Assembly: GCF_001269905.1 (NCBI RefSeq)
Contig: NZ_LHVK01000003.1
Location: 310,001 to 374,000, forward strand
Length of the DNA stretch: 64,000 nucleotides
Direction of reading: 5' to 3'
From: Pseudomonas corrugata
GTDB taxonomy: Bacteria; Pseudomonadota; Gammaproteobacteria; Pseudomonadales; Pseudomonadaceae
Positions within the stretch are counted from its first letter, which is position 1. Each line of letters begins with the position of its first letter. Made by a program: the position numbers and the translations under genes. Positions 18,301 to 27,804 of this stretch are shown here, piece after piece. The notes beneath the pieces were generated by a model. The model did not search any database. It was not told the DNA's origin and worked only from the letters and a program-made list of their open reading frames with translations.

Positions 18301-18437
18301 AACGGCGGCTCGGGCCTGTCCCTGTGTGGGAGCGGGCTTGCTCGCGAAGACGGCGGCACATTCAATGACAATGTGTCCGAACTACCGCTTTCGCGAGCAA
18401 GCCCGCTCCCACATAGGGCGAGGCCCGAGCCGCCGTG
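18301..18437. repeat. Extended REP palindrome between rluA and minE
   Basis: A REP pair (18326-18412) is embedded in a longer inverted repeat: CGGCGGCTCGGGCCTGT at 18303-18319 is matched by the inverse CGAGGCCCGAGCCGCCG at 18419-18435. The arms are close to 48 bases each with few mismatches around a roughly 40-base loop. Confidence 0.85.
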
Positions 18438-18453
18438 GCTCCTGCTGGATCGA

Positions 18454-18708
18454 TCAGCGATCCGGCAGAGTGATATTGAGTTCCAGAATCGAGCAGCTAC
18501 CCTGGCTTTCCAGTGCGACATGTACGTCATCGTTGCCGATATTGACGTACTTGCGGATCACTTCGACCAGTTCCTTCTGCAACGAGGGCAGGTAGTCCGG
18601 GGTGCTGCGTTGGCCGCGTTCGTGCGCCACGATGATCTGTAGACGCTCTTTCGCGACCGAGGCGGTACTGGGCTTTTTGTTGGCACGAAAGAAGTCAAAA
18701 AGGTTCAT
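18454..18708 (-). CDS. minE: Cell division topological specificity factor MinE
   Basis: The 84-residue protein starts [20 protein letters not shown] (N-terminal membrane-targeting helix and MinD-binding region) and continues with [14 protein letters not shown] and a dimerisation domain, as in all MinE proteins. It stimulates MinD ATPase, driving pole-to-pole oscillation. Its ATG overlaps the minD stop (TAATG), indicating coupled translation. Confidence 0.97.
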   Translation of the reverse strand: MNLFDFFRANKKPSTASVAKERLQIIVAHERGQRSTPDYLPSLQKELVEVIRKYVNIGNDDVHVALESQGSCSILELNITLPDR

Positions 18709-19520
18709 TACCTACCTCCAAACAGGCGCTCGAAGAATCCCTTCTTCTCGACGTTGAGGAACCGGTGTTCCAGGTCTTTGCCCAGCAGGCGGTCGACAGT
18801 ATCGCTGTAGGCCTGGCCGGCGTCGCTCTGGTCGTCGAGAATTACCGGGACGCCCTGGTTGGAGGCCTTGAGCACCGCCTGGGATTCCGGGATCACGCCG
18901 AGCAGGCGTACCGCGAGGATTTCCTTGACGTCTTCGACACCGAGCATTTCGCCCTTTTCCACGCGCTCCGGGTGGTAGCGGGTGATCAGCAGGTGCTCCT
19001 TGATTGGCTCCTCGCCCTTCTCGGCGCGACGGGATTTGCTCGCCAGCAGGCCCAGCATGCGGTCGGAGTCACGTACCGAGGACACTTCCGGGTTGGTCAC
19101 GACAATCGCTTCGTCAGCGAAGTACATCGCCAGGTGGGCACCTTTTTCGATACCGGCCGGGGAGTCGCAGACCACGAACTCGAACTGTTCCTTGAGCTCC
19201 ATCAGGACTTTTTCCACGCCTTCCTGGGTCAGCGCGTCTTTGTCGCGGGTCTGGCTGGCGGCCAGGACGTAGAGGTTCTCAAGGCGCTTGTCCTTGATCA
19301 GGGCCTGTTGCAGGTTCGCTTCGCCATTGACGACGTTGACGAAGTCATAGACCACGCGTCGCTCGCAACCCATGATCAGGTCGAGGTTACGCAGGCCGAC
19401 GTCGAAGTCGACGATGACAGTCTTGTGGCCGCGCAGCGCGAGACCGGTACCGATAGCGGCGCTGGTGGTGGTCTTACCCACACCACCCTTGCCGGATGTA
19501 ACCACGAGAATCTTGGCCAA
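18708..19520 (-). CDS. minD: Septum site-determining ATPase MinD
   Basis: The 270-residue protein has the deviant Walker [10 protein letters not shown] (residues 10-18), switch motifs [10 protein letters not shown] and VCDSPAGIE, and a C-terminal amphipathic membrane-targeting helix (FFERLFGGR). It recruits MinC to the membrane and oscillates with MinE. It lies between minC and minE on one strand. Confidence 0.98.
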   Translation of the reverse strand: MAKILVVTSGKGGVGKTTTSAAIGTGLALRGHKTVIVDFDVGLRNLDLIMGCERRVVYDFVNVVNGEANLQQALIKDKRLENLYVLAASQTRDKDALTQEGVEKVLMELKEQFEFVVCDSPAGIEKGAHLAMYFADEAIVVTNPEVSSVRDSDRMLGLLASKSRRAEKGEEPIKEHLLITRYHPERVEKGEMLGVEDVKEILAVRLLGVIPESQAVLKASNQGVPVILDDQSDAGQAYSDTVDRLLGKDLEHRFLNVEKKGFFERLFGGR

Positions 19521-19721
19521 GGTGTTTCACCCCTAAGGAAAAAGGACTTTGTCAGTCCCTGAAAAACATCTCTTGAAAACGGCTGCAATTGGACAGGCTT
19601 GGCTGGAATAGGGTGCTGGGCCGGGTTTACCTCCGGTAAACGCTGCCTGATCCTTTTTCCTACGTCGTTTTAGCCGTTTTCGCTACGTTTTAGAGATGCT
19701 TGGAAAATGCGGCAGTATCCG

Positions 19722-20459
19722 TTAAAGCCGAATGATGTTCAACACGTCGCCCGACAGGCTGACCTGGACGCCAGCCCCCCACAGCGGGTCGCGGCGTAAA
19801 TCCTCGGAAACCTTGTACTGCCCGGCGATGGAGAGCAGTTCAGCGCTCAATTGCTGACAGAAGATCCTGGCTTTCGTATCGCCCTTGACGCCGGCTAGCG
19901 CGCGGCCGCGCATCGGACCGTATACATGGATGTTGCCATCGGCCAGAAGTTCCGCCCCCGGGCTGACCGAGGACACTACTACCAGATCGCCACCCTGGGC
20001 ATAAATCTGCTGTCCGCCGCGCACGGGCGAGGTAATCACGCGGGTCGGCTTGATCTCTGGCTGCGGTGGTTTTTCCGGTTTCTTTATCGCTTCGGCCGGC
20101 GCCGGCTCCAGCAAGCGCTCCCGGGCGCCGGATGGTGGTAGCACCGGAATGTCCACGGCGATGGCGGCGGCGATGTCCTCGATGCGGCTGGCACGGATAG
20201 CCAGGGTGCGCAGGCCGTGTTGGCGGCAAACGCGCATCAGCCCCGGCAGATCCACCGAGCCTTCGGTGGCCGGCAGCTTGTCCAGGGCCAGCACCAGCGG
20301 GGCATTGCTGAAGAAATTCGGCGCTTGGGCGACTTTGGCCGCGAGCTGCCGGTCAAGGCCCTCCAGGTCGTTACGGGCAAGCTCCAGCACCGTAATGGCG
20401 AGCATGCTGCCCTTCAGCTGGAACACGGGATCTTGGTCTAGCGGTTCGGTTTGGCTCAT
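19722..20459 (-). CDS. minC: Septum site-determining protein MinC
   Basis: The 245-residue protein has an N-terminal FtsZ-interacting domain ([19 protein letters not shown]), a proline-rich linker ([14 protein letters not shown]) and a C-terminal beta-helix domain ([23 protein letters not shown]) that binds MinD. ATG 20459 ([10 protein letters not shown]) is preferred to an upstream in-frame ATG. A 201-base gap containing the hairpin GTTTACC-TCC-GGTAAAC (19626-19642) separates it from minD, so minD may have its own promoter. Confidence 0.96.
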   Translation of the reverse strand: MSQTEPLDQDPVFQLKGSMLAITVLELARNDLEGLDRQLAAKVAQAPNFFSNAPLVLALDKLPATEGSVDLPGLMRVCRQHGLRTLAIRASRIEDIAAAIAVDIPVLPPSGARERLLEPAPAEAIKKPEKPPQPEIKPTRVITSPVRGGQQIYAQGGDLVVVSSVSPGAELLADGNIHVYGPMRGRALAGVKGDTKARIFCQQLSAELLSIAGQYKVSEDLRRDPLWGAGVQVSLSGDVLNIIRL

Positions 20460-20577
20460 GGTCGGCGTACAACGGCTTGTCACTAAAAGTGCCGAGACTT
20501 ATAACGAGATCGTCCGCGAGCCGCAAGCCGGGTCGAACGATGTAGAATGCGCGGCCCATGTCTTTATGGAAGCTGTA

Positions 20578-21510
20578 ATGGATCGCCCGCGTTTTCGAAG
20601 TGCCTTTTTTCACCCGCGTTTCTGGCTGCTATGGTGCGGCCTGGGGCTGTTGTGGCTGATCGTTCAGTTGCCTTACCCGTTGCTGTTGCGGGTCGGTCGT
20701 GTCCTGGGGGCGCTGATGTACCGGGTGGCCGGCGACCGACGGCGCATCGCCAGCCGCAACCTGGAGCTGTGTTTTCCGCAAAAGTCCGCGGCTGAACGCA
20801 AGCGTCTGCTCAAGGAAAACTTTGCCTCCACCGGTATCGCCTTCTTCGAAATGGCCATGAGCTGGTGGTGGTCGCGTTCGCGGCTGGCCAAGCTGGCTCA
20901 TGTGGAAGGGCTGGAACATCTCAAGCAGGCCCAGCGCGATGGCAAGGGCGTGATCCTGATGGCCCTGCATTTCACTACGCTGGAAATCGGCGCGGCCTTG
21001 CTCGGCCAGCAGCACACCATTGATGGCATGTACCGTGAGCACAAGAATCCGCTGTTCGACTACATCCAGCGCCGGGGCCGTGAACGGCACAACCTCGACT
21101 CCCTGGCGGTGGAGCGTGAAGATGTACGTGGCATGCTCAAGTTGCTGCGTGCCGGCCGGGCGATCTGGTATGCACCGGACCAGGATTATGGCGCCAAGCA
21201 GAGTGTGTTCGTGCCATTGTTCGGCATCCAGGCGGCAACGGTGACCGCCACCAGCAAGTTCGCCCGTCTCGGCAAGGCGCTGGTGGTGCCGTTCGTCCAG
21301 GAGCGCCTGGCCGATGGCAGTGGCTATCGCCTGGTGATCCAGGCGTCGTTGGAGGATTTTCCAGGTGAGACCGAGGAAGCCGACTGCATCCGTATCAATC
21401 GGTGGGTGGAGCAGTCGGTGAGCGACTGCCCCGAGCAATACCTCTGGGCCCACCGGCGTTTCAAGAGTCGTCCGCCGGGCGAACCGAAGCTGTACGACAA
21501 GCGCGGTTGA
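20578..21510 (+). CDS. htrB: Lipid A lauroyl acyltransferase (HtrB/LpxL type)
   Basis: The 310-residue protein has an N-terminal membrane anchor (FWLLWCGLGLLWLIVQLPYPLL) and the HX4E catalytic motif of lysophospholipid acyltransferases in ALHFTTLEIG (His and Glu), plus YAPDQDYG. It adds a secondary acyl chain to lipid A in the inner membrane. ATG 20578 has GGA at a suitable distance; ATG 20566 would add four residues. It is divergent from minC, like PA3242 in P. aeruginosa. Confidence 0.92.
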   Translation: MDRPRFRSAFFHPRFWLLWCGLGLLWLIVQLPYPLLLRVGRVLGALMYRVAGDRRRIASRNLELCFPQKSAAERKRLLKENFASTGIAFFEMAMSWWWSRSRLAKLAHVEGLEHLKQAQRDGKGVILMALHFTTLEIGAALLGQQHTIDGMYREHKNPLFDYIQRRGRERHNLDSLAVEREDVRGMLKLLRAGRAIWYAPDQDYGAKQSVFVPLFGIQAATVTATSKFARLGKALVVPFVQERLADGSGYRLVIQASLEDFPGETEEADCIRINRWVEQSVSDCPEQYLWAHRRFKSRPPGEPKLYDKRG

Positions 21511-21546
21511 GCCAGTAGTTCCCATCCATGAGCACGGAGTGTTGCG

Positions 21547-22707
21547 ATGATCCCAGCTGAACCGGTGACAGGTTTGATTCTTTCCGGCGGCGGGGCTCGG
21601 GCGGCGTATCAGGTGGGGGTATTGGCGGCGATTGCCGAATTGTTGCCGGACGAGGCGCAGAACCCGTTTCCGGTGATCGTCGGCACCTCGGCGGGGGCGA
21701 TCAACGCGGTCAGCCTGGCGAGCGGGGCGATGCACTTCAAAACGGCCATCGAGCGGTTGACCGCGTTCTGGCAGGCCGTGCGAAGCCATCAGGTCATGCG
21801 CAGCGACTGGTGGGGGGTTATTGCCCAGGCGAGACGTTTCCTTGGCCATAGCTTGTTGGGCCTGGGCACCAGGTTGCCGGTGGCGCTGATCGACAGCTCC
21901 CCGCTGCGTGATTTGCTTGAGTCACAGTTCCAGGCTTCGGGTATCGCGCAGGCCATCGCAGAGCACCAATTGCGTGCAGTGGCGGTGACTGCGTTCGGTT
22001 ATGAGTCCGGCCAGGCCGTGACGTTCTACCAGGGGCGCGGGACCATTGACGCCTGGTTGCGGCACCGTCGGATCGGCGTGCCGACCGTGCTGTCGGTCGA
22101 GCATTTGATGGCCAGTTCGGCGATTCCCCTGCTGTTCGCGCCGGTCAAGATCGGCCCGCAGTATTTCGGCGACGGCGCGGTGCGCCAATCGGCGCCCATC
22201 AGCCCGGCGTTACACCTGGGTGCGAACCGGGTGCTGGTCATCGGCGTCAGCGGCAACCCCCGTGGACCCGCTGCCGCGGAGCCGGTGGCGCGCAGCTATA
22301 CCGGTCTGCAACCGACCCTGGCGCAGATCGGTGGGCACTTGCTCAACAGTACCTTCATCGACAGTCTGGAAAGCGATATCGAGTTGCTTCAGCGTCTGAA
22401 CGGGTTCAGTCACTTGCTGCCCGATGACGTGCCGGCCCACTCCCTGGGCGCGGCGCCGGTGGAGGTGCTGGTGATTTCGCCGAGCCAACCGATTGATGAA
22501 ATTGCCGCCCGCCATCGCCAGGAACTGCCCCGTGCGCTGCGGTTATTCCTGCGCGGGCCGGGCGCAACCAAGACCAGCGGCGCCGGAGTGTTGAGCTATC
22601 TGCTGTTCGAGGCGGGGTATTGCAACGAACTGATCGAGCTGGGTCGCCAGGATGCGCTGGCCCAGCGCGATGAACTGAGCCGGTTCCTGGGGTTGGCCCG
22701 AGGGTGA
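21547..22707 (+). CDS. Patatin-like phospholipase
   Basis: The 386-residue protein carries the patatin oxyanion motif LSGGGARAAYQVG (residues about 12-24), the nucleophile elbow GTSAGAI and the catalytic Asp in FGDGAVRQ. No signal peptide or beta-barrel domain is seen, so it is a cytoplasmic or membrane-associated lipid acyl hydrolase. ACGGAG precedes the ATG. It follows htrB by 36 bases and may be cotranscribed with it, which suggests lipid remodelling. Confidence 0.92.
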   Translation: MIPAEPVTGLILSGGGARAAYQVGVLAAIAELLPDEAQNPFPVIVGTSAGAINAVSLASGAMHFKTAIERLTAFWQAVRSHQVMRSDWWGVIAQARRFLGHSLLGLGTRLPVALIDSSPLRDLLESQFQASGIAQAIAEHQLRAVAVTAFGYESGQAVTFYQGRGTIDAWLRHRRIGVPTVLSVEHLMASSAIPLLFAPVKIGPQYFGDGAVRQSAPISPALHLGANRVLVIGVSGNPRGPAAAEPVARSYTGLQPTLAQIGGHLLNSTFIDSLESDIELLQRLNGFSHLLPDDVPAHSLGAAPVEVLVISPSQPIDEIAARHRQELPRALRLFLRGPGATKTSGAGVLSYLLFEAGYCNELIELGRQDALAQRDELSRFLGLARG

Positions 22708-22725
22708 TGAAAGCCGACCCGGCGC

Positions 22726-23155
22726 CATCGCGAGCAGGCTCGCTCCCACAAGGGATCTATGGCGAACGTGAAATTTCAACCCACCCATAACCCCGTGGGA
22801 GCCGAGCTTGCTCGCGATGACGGCGGTACATCCAGCACTTACCTAGCCTGATCCACCGCTATCGCGAGCAAGCTCAGCTCCCACAAGGGATCTATGGCGA
22901 ACGCGAAATTTCAACCCACCCATAACCCCGTGGGAGCCGAGCTTGCTCGCGATGACGGCGGTACATCCAGCACTTACCTAGCCTGATCCACCGCCATCGC
23001 GAGCAGGCTCGCTCCCACAAGGGATCTATGGCGAACGTGAAATCTCAACCCACCCATAACCCCGTGGGAGCCGAGTTTGCTCGCGATGACGGCGGTACAT
23101 CCAGCACTTACCTAGCCTGATCCACCGCTATCGCGAGCAAGCTCAGCTCCCACAA
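22726..23155. repeat. Tandem array of REP pairs, about 135-bp period
   Basis: A unit consisting of a REP pair plus a unique spacer (GGGATCTATGGCGAACG, then CACCCATAACCCCGTGGGAG) is repeated about three times; the GGGATCTATGG landmark begins at 22752, 22887 and 23021. Copies differ at only a few bases, mostly in the REP arms. This fills the 481-base gap between the convergent patatin and Tsx-like genes; no gene is present. Confidence 0.92.
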
Positions 23156-23188
23156 GAATCTCTGTGTATCCAGGATCAAGGTGGGTAA

Positions 23189-23974
23189 TCAGAAGTGATA
23201 CTTCAGCAAGAAGCTCGTATTGCTCTGGTTGGTCTTGAACCCATCACTGTCTTCGATCCCGTACTTGTTCTTCCAGTAGTCATATTCCACACCCACATAC
23301 AGCTGCTTGGCACCCAGGTTCAGGGCCTTGCCCAGGTCATACTTGATCTGCGGGTTGATGTGCAGATTGGCGTGGGAGCTGCCCTTGGCATTGCTGTCGT
23401 TGTCCACCACCCAGTCGATGAAGCCGTCGATCAGGATGTCGGATGAGCCCACGGGGATGGTGTACGCCCAGACCGGGGTGATCTGCCAGACGTTGTCGCC
23501 AGCCCGCGGGCCTTCGGTGTGGCGGTTGTAGAAGTTCAGCTGGAAGTAATCGAAGCCAGGGATCGCCAGGTCGAAGCCAGGGCCGACGAGGTAGGACTCG
23601 TTGTCGCCTTCGCCGAATTCATAGGTCATCGCCAGCAGCACGTCCTTGATCGGACCTACTTCCAGCTTCTGGTCGAAAACCTTTCCAAACGACAGGCGCG
23701 GGCTGAATTCGCCATAGTAGGTGTTCGGCCCCGACTGGCCGTCCTCCTTGCCGTTGTAGAAGATCCGGTCGAGGAAAAAGAAGTTGTCGCCGTATTTCCA
23801 GGCGTCGGCGTGTTCGAAGGTCACCGTCTGCTGGATGCGTGGGTTGACCTGGAAATCCTTGCCGTAGAGGTAGGTCAGGCTGTTGTTCTGCCATTGGAAC
23901 AGATCGTCGGCCATGGCTTGGCCGCCGGCCAGCAAGGATCCTGCGAGTATCAGGCTGGTGCACGTGCGTTTCAT
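23189..23974 (-). CDS. Tsx/OmpK-like outer-membrane nucleoside channel
   Basis: The 261-residue protein has a signal peptide (MKRTCTSLILAGSLLAGGQAMA) and alternating amphipathic strands with many aromatic residues, ending in LLKYHF with a terminal Phe as in outer-membrane beta-barrels. WQNNSLTYLYGKDF at the mature start is typical of the OmpK/Tsx family. GGGAG precedes the ATG. It lies downstream of the urate genes on the same strand, so passage of purine nucleosides or ureides is likely. Confidence 0.88.
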   Translation of the reverse strand: MKRTCTSLILAGSLLAGGQAMADDLFQWQNNSLTYLYGKDFQVNPRIQQTVTFEHADAWKYGDNFFFLDRIFYNGKEDGQSGPNTYYGEFSPRLSFGKVFDQKLEVGPIKDVLLAMTYEFGEGDNESYLVGPGFDLAIPGFDYFQLNFYNRHTEGPRAGDNVWQITPVWAYTIPVGSSDILIDGFIDWVVDNDSNAKGSSHANLHINPQIKYDLGKALNLGAKQLYVGVEYDYWKNKYGIEDSDGFKTNQSNTSFLLKYHF

Positions 23975-24163
23975 TCGGTTTGCTCCCAAGGTAGGTGGTA
24001 CCGCTTTTTTTGTCAGCGCTCTGGTGTGGCGCCTTTTTCTCCAGATAAAACATCCGTTCGGTCAGGTTTTTGCTTGTGGCAAATACGGGTGAGCGAGCCT
24101 GGAGAGGTTCCCGAAAAGCTCGTTCAACTGTCTGGGGCACTGTTTGTCGAGATGCAGGGAGTC

Positions 24164-24191
24164 GCTGACAGGCGACCGGTCGCCTGTCAGC
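24164..24191. repeat. Perfect 28-bp palindrome between puuD and the Tsx-like gene
   Basis: The left half GCTGACAGGCGACC is followed immediately by its exact inverse complement. There is no T-run, so it is not a standard terminator. The surrounding 260-base gap holds no gene. Confidence 0.8.
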
Positions 24192-24234
24192 GGGTAGTGT
24201 GCGTAACGGGTTCAATCAGACCGCACAGGGTCAC

Positions 24235-25536
24235 TCAGTTGGTCTGCGCGCCTTGGGTGATCCATGCGCCGATCAGGTCCCGTTCCTGCTGGGTCATCTG
24301 GGTGATGTTGCCCAGGGGCATGATCTGGGTGGCCACGGCCTGGGCCTGGATGCGCGCGGCCTGTTGCTGGATCTGCTGTGGCGTATCGAACATCACCCCG
24401 GCCGGAGCCGCACTGAACAGCGGACTGGTGGGCTTGGCCGAATGGCAGACCGAGCAGCGTTCTTGAATCACGCTGTGCACCTTCTCGAACGAAGGGCCCT
24501 GGGCATTGGCGGCCTGGGCAGGTGCTGCGGCAGGCTGTGCCGGCGCGGTTTGCGGCTTGGCGCCACCGCCCACGGCGGTTTCCGGCAGCGGTTGGTACTC
24601 GATGGCGGCGGAAGCCTTGGCCACGTCCGGGGCGGTGGACACGGGCTTGGGCCCGGTGACATACGCCAGGCAGATCATTGCCAGGGCGCCGACCGGCAGC
24701 GTCCAGGCAAACCGGTTGCTGTCGTGGCGGGTGTTGAAGTAATGACGCACCAACACCGCCGCCACTGCGATCCCGGCGAGGATCAGCCAGTTGTACTGGC
24801 TGCCGTAGGTGCTCGGGAAGTGGTTGCTGATCATGATGAACAGCACGGGCAGGGTGAAGTAGTTGTTGTGGCGCGAGCGCAGCAGGCCCTTGGCCGGCAG
24901 CGCCGGATCGGGTGTGCGGTTCTCGGCGATAGCGGCGACCAGCGCACGCTGTGCCGGCATGATGATGCGGAACACGTTGCCGACCATGATTGTGCCGATG
25001 ACCGCCCCGACATGCAGGTAGGCACCGCGACCGCTGAACACCTTGCTGAACCCGTAGGCCGCGGCAATCAGCAGGGCGAACAGGATCGCGCCGAGCAGGG
25101 CAGGGCGCTTGCCCAGGGCCGAGTCGCAGAGAAAGGAATAGACGAACCAGCCGACCAACAACGAACCGATGCCCAGGGCAACGCCTTCGGGCCCGCTCAA
25201 ACTGCTGCCGGGAGCCAGCAGGTAGATCGTCGGGTTCCAGTAGAACACCACGCACAGCAACGCGATACCCGACATCCAGGTGAAATAGGCTTCCCACTTG
25301 AACCAGTGCAGGTTATCCGGCATGGACGGCGGTGCGAGTTTGTATTTTTCCAGGTGGTAGATGCCGCCGCCGTGGATGGCCCACAAGTCTCCGGCCAGGC
25401 CGCTCCTGGGGTTGACGCGGTTGAGGTTGTTTTCCAACCAGACGAAATAGAACGACGCGCCGATCCAGGCCACGCCAGTGATCATATGAACCCAGCGGAT
25501 ACTCAGGTTCAGCCATTCCAGCAAATGTGCTTCCAC
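24235..25536 (-). CDS. puuD: Membrane-bound urate hydroxylase with C-terminal cytochrome c domain
   Basis: The 433-residue protein has an N-terminal urate oxidase membrane domain of about eight hydrophobic segments (WVHMITGVAWIGASFYFVWL), an Ala/Pro-rich linker (about residues 325-350) and a cytochrome c domain with the haem motif CSVCH and a likely Met ligand in QIMPLGN. PuuD oxidises urate to 5-hydroxyisourate and passes electrons to the respiratory chain. Neighbours encode the other urate-pathway steps. Confidence 0.96.
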   Translation of the reverse strand: MEAHLLEWLNLSIRWVHMITGVAWIGASFYFVWLENNLNRVNPRSGLAGDLWAIHGGGIYHLEKYKLAPPSMPDNLHWFKWEAYFTWMSGIALLCVVFYWNPTIYLLAPGSSLSGPEGVALGIGSLLVGWFVYSFLCDSALGKRPALLGAILFALLIAAAYGFSKVFSGRGAYLHVGAVIGTIMVGNVFRIIMPAQRALVAAIAENRTPDPALPAKGLLRSRHNNYFTLPVLFIMISNHFPSTYGSQYNWLILAGIAVAAVLVRHYFNTRHDSNRFAWTLPVGALAMICLAYVTGPKPVSTAPDVAKASAAIEYQPLPETAVGGGAKPQTAPAQPAAAPAQAANAQGPSFEKVHSVIQERCSVCHSAKPTSPLFSAAPAGVMFDTPQQIQQQAARIQAQAVATQIMPLGNITQMTQQERDLIGAWITQGAQTN

Positions 25537-25588
25537 AGTCGTTACCTCTCGCCCGTCACGCTTGTTCTCGCGTGATCGGACGCTTCTC

Positions 25589-26092
25589 TTATTGGTGGGG
25601 ATCGAGGATCAAACACTCATCCTCTTCGAAGAAATGCTCATCGCAGTTATTGCCTGTGCCACTGCGATCAACCACCAGGAAGTCATCCCGCTTTTCGATC
25701 GTCAGCACCGGGTGGTGCCAGACGCCGCGATGGTAATTGATGCCCTGCCTGCCGTTGGTGACGAAGGCGCGGACCAAGCCTGATACAGGTGCATCGCCAA
25801 GTGGCGCGACCACGATCAGAAAGGGGTTGCCGAGCAGCGGAATGAACGCCTGGCTGCCCAGCGGATGGCGCTCCAGCATGCGCACGGTCAACGGCATGTC
25901 CAGCGCGTCGGCGCGGAAGATGCTGATGATCGCCTTGTCGTCCGGCGTGGCGGTTTCAACCGTCGCCAGGCGATGAAAGCGCATGGTCGAACCGTTATTG
26001 ATCATGAAGTGATCGCTGCCGTCGGTTTCGATCACGTCACCGAAGGGGGCGAAGGCTTCTTTGGTCAAGGGTTCGATCTTGAGTGTGCGCAT
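25589..26092 (-). CDS. allA: Ureidoglycolate lyase
   Basis: The 167-residue cupin-fold protein starts MRTLKIEPLTKEAFAPFGDVIE and includes NGRQGINYHRGVWHHPVL, the conserved AllA core. It splits ureidoglycolate into glyoxylate and urea, the last step of ureide breakdown. It sits between alc and puuD on the same strand. The glyoxylate can be used by the gcl pathway encoded near the right end of the window. Confidence 0.95.
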   Translation of the reverse strand: MRTLKIEPLTKEAFAPFGDVIETDGSDHFMINNGSTMRFHRLATVETATPDDKAIISIFRADALDMPLTVRMLERHPLGSQAFIPLLGNPFLIVVAPLGDAPVSGLVRAFVTNGRQGINYHRGVWHHPVLTIEKRDDFLVVDRSGTGNNCDEHFFEEDECLILDPHQ

Positions 26093-26116
26093 GCTGGTCT
26101 TCTTAATCTCTTGATT

Positions 26117-26224
26117 TGATCGTTCCCACGCTCTGCGTGGGAACGCCTCACCGGACGCTCTGCGTCCGCTTTGCGACGCAGAGCGTCACCGTATGCATTC
26201 CCACGCAGAGCGTGGGAACGATCA
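26117..26224. repeat. GTTCCCACGC-type palindromic repeat
   Basis: TGATCGTTCCCACGCTCTGC at the left and the inverse ending GTGGGAACGATCA at the right bracket further short palindromes (CGCTCTGCG). This is a third REP family in the window, between alc and allA inside the operon. Confidence 0.85.
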
Positions 26225-26229
26225 TCGTG

Positions 26230-27225
26230 TCACTTCGCGACCTTGCCCAATACCCGCAGGCGACTCACACCACCATCCGGGAACACATTCAGGCGGATGT
26301 GGGTAATCGGGCCCAGGGCCTTGATCTGCTCGGCGAAGGTATGTTCAGCGTGCATTTCCAGTTTCTGGCTTGGCAGCAGCTCGCGCCAGAACAGCGACTG
26401 GGTTTCGATCTGGCTGTCGGTGCCGCCCTTGACGAAGGCGCCCTGGATCGAGCAACTGTCGGGGTAGTTGCCCTTGAAGTGCAGGGTATCGACGATCACT
26501 TTCTCGACCTCGCCGGCATGGCCCAGGGCGACGATGACCCAGTCGTTGCCCGGCGTGCGGCGCCGGGCGGTTTCCCAGCCGTCGCCCATGTTGACGCCAC
26601 GACCCGGGTTGAGGATGTTGCTCATGCGCCCGAAGTGCTCGTCGGAGCAAGCCAGGGCGCGGCCACCGTTGAGGGCTGCGGCCAGGTCGATCTGTTCGTT
26701 GTCGCCGACGGCCGACCAGTCGCGGTACGGAATGCCGTAGACCCGCAACCGGGCCACACCGCCATCGGGGTAGATGTTGAAGCGCAAGTGGCTGAAGGCC
26801 TGGTCGTTGCTGATTTCATGGTAGTGGTGGCTGTTGCCTTGCAGTTCGACGGCAGACAGCACTTCGGTCCACTGGGTGTCGTCGTCCGGCTCGCCTTCGG
26901 TCAGGAAGCAGGCTTCCAGGGACGCCGACGGTGGGTAGTTGCCGGTGAAGAATGAAGTGTCGATGTCCACGCCCTTGATCGATCCCGCTACGCCCAGGCG
27001 GATCACGGCGCTGTCGTAGCCTTCGAAGCGCTTGCGACGCGATTCCCAGCCGTCCATCCACTTGCCATTGTCATCGAACACGCCTTCCTTCCATACGGCC
27101 GGCGTTGGCTGGAACAGGCGGTTGGCGTCGGCGAACCAGTCGTCGGTGACGGAGATGATCTTCGTGCCGAGACGGGCGTCGGCCAGGTTGACGAACTTCT
27201 CGAAAGGTACGGCGTAAGCTTTCAT
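26230..27225 (-). CDS. alc: Allantoicase
   Basis: The 331-residue protein contains two related allantoicase repeats, each with a TGNYP/KGNYP motif ([16 protein letters not shown] and [17 protein letters not shown]) and an [22 protein letters not shown] segment. It hydrolyses allantoate to ureidoglycolate and urea in the cytoplasm. It lies downstream of uraD and upstream of allA in the urate-to-glyoxylate operon. Confidence 0.96.
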   Translation of the reverse strand: MKAYAVPFEKFVNLADARLGTKIISVTDDWFADANRLFQPTPAVWKEGVFDDNGKWMDGWESRRKRFEGYDSAVIRLGVAGSIKGVDIDTSFFTGNYPPSASLEACFLTEGEPDDDTQWTEVLSAVELQGNSHHYHEISNDQAFSHLRFNIYPDGGVARLRVYGIPYRDWSAVGDNEQIDLAAALNGGRALACSDEHFGRMSNILNPGRGVNMGDGWETARRRTPGNDWVIVALGHAGEVEKVIVDTLHFKGNYPDSCSIQGAFVKGGTDSQIETQSLFWRELLPSQKLEMHAEHTFAEQIKALGPITHIRLNVFPDGGVSRLRVLGKVAK

Positions 27226-27288
27226 TCTTCTTGTCTGCCTTTAAATAAGTTGGCTGGGGATGCTTGCTGGCCTCGTTCAGGCTGCTCG

Positions 27289-27804
27289 CTAAAGGGTCAG
27301 TAGTCGGAACAGCGCGATCTTGTTGATCTCCGCCAACGCGCATTTGAACTCGGTGTCCACCGGGTTATGGATGCGGGTTTCGAACGCCGCGAGGATCTGA
27401 TGCCGGTTGCTGCCTTTTACCGCCATGATGAAGGGAAACTCGAACTTGGCCTTGTAGGCGTCGTTCAGCTCGGTGAAGCGCTGGAACTCTTCGGCCGTGC
27501 ATTGGTGAATACCGGCGCCGGCCTGTTCGTTCGTGCTGGCTTCGGTCAATTGGCCCTGCACGGCGGCTTTGCCGGCCAGGTCCGGGTGAGCGTTGATCAG
27601 GGCCAACTGGCTGGCGTGATCGGCGCTCAAAAGGATGTCGCTCATGCGCTGGTGCAGGGTTTCGATCTCGTCGATCGACGGGTCCTGGCCCAGGTCGAAG
27701 GCTTTCTCGGCGACCCATGGCGAGTGTTCGTAGATGTCGGCGAAGGCGTCGACGAACGCCTCGCGGCTCAAGGTCGACGGCTTGAGGGTCTGGAACGCGG
27801 TCAT
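27289..27804 (-). CDS. uraD: OHCU decarboxylase
   Basis: The 171-residue helical protein shows the UraD motifs HSPWVAEKAF, NAHPDLAGKAA (catalytic His) and LNDAYKAKFEFPFIMAVKG. It decarboxylates 2-oxo-4-hydroxy-4-carboxy-5-ureidoimidazoline to S-allantoin. Its ATG overlaps the puuE stop by four bases (ATGA), so the two are translationally coupled. Confidence 0.96.
   Translation of the reverse strand: MTAFQTLKPSTLSREAFVDAFADIYEHSPWVAEKAFDLGQDPSIDEIETLHQRMSDILLSADHASQLALINAHPDLAGKAAVQGQLTEASTNEQAGAGIHQCTAEEFQRFTELNDAYKAKFEFPFIMAVKGSNRHQILAAFETRIHNPVDTEFKCALAEINKIALFRLLTL

Noticed and set aside
17640..18530. Longer 296-residue start for rluA
   Set aside because: The extra N-terminal part translates the REP palindrome upstream; the 211-residue form matches RluA length.
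22726..23155. CRISPR array
   Set aside because: The repeated unit is a whole REP pair plus spacer of about 135 bases, the spacers are identical and no cas gene is present.
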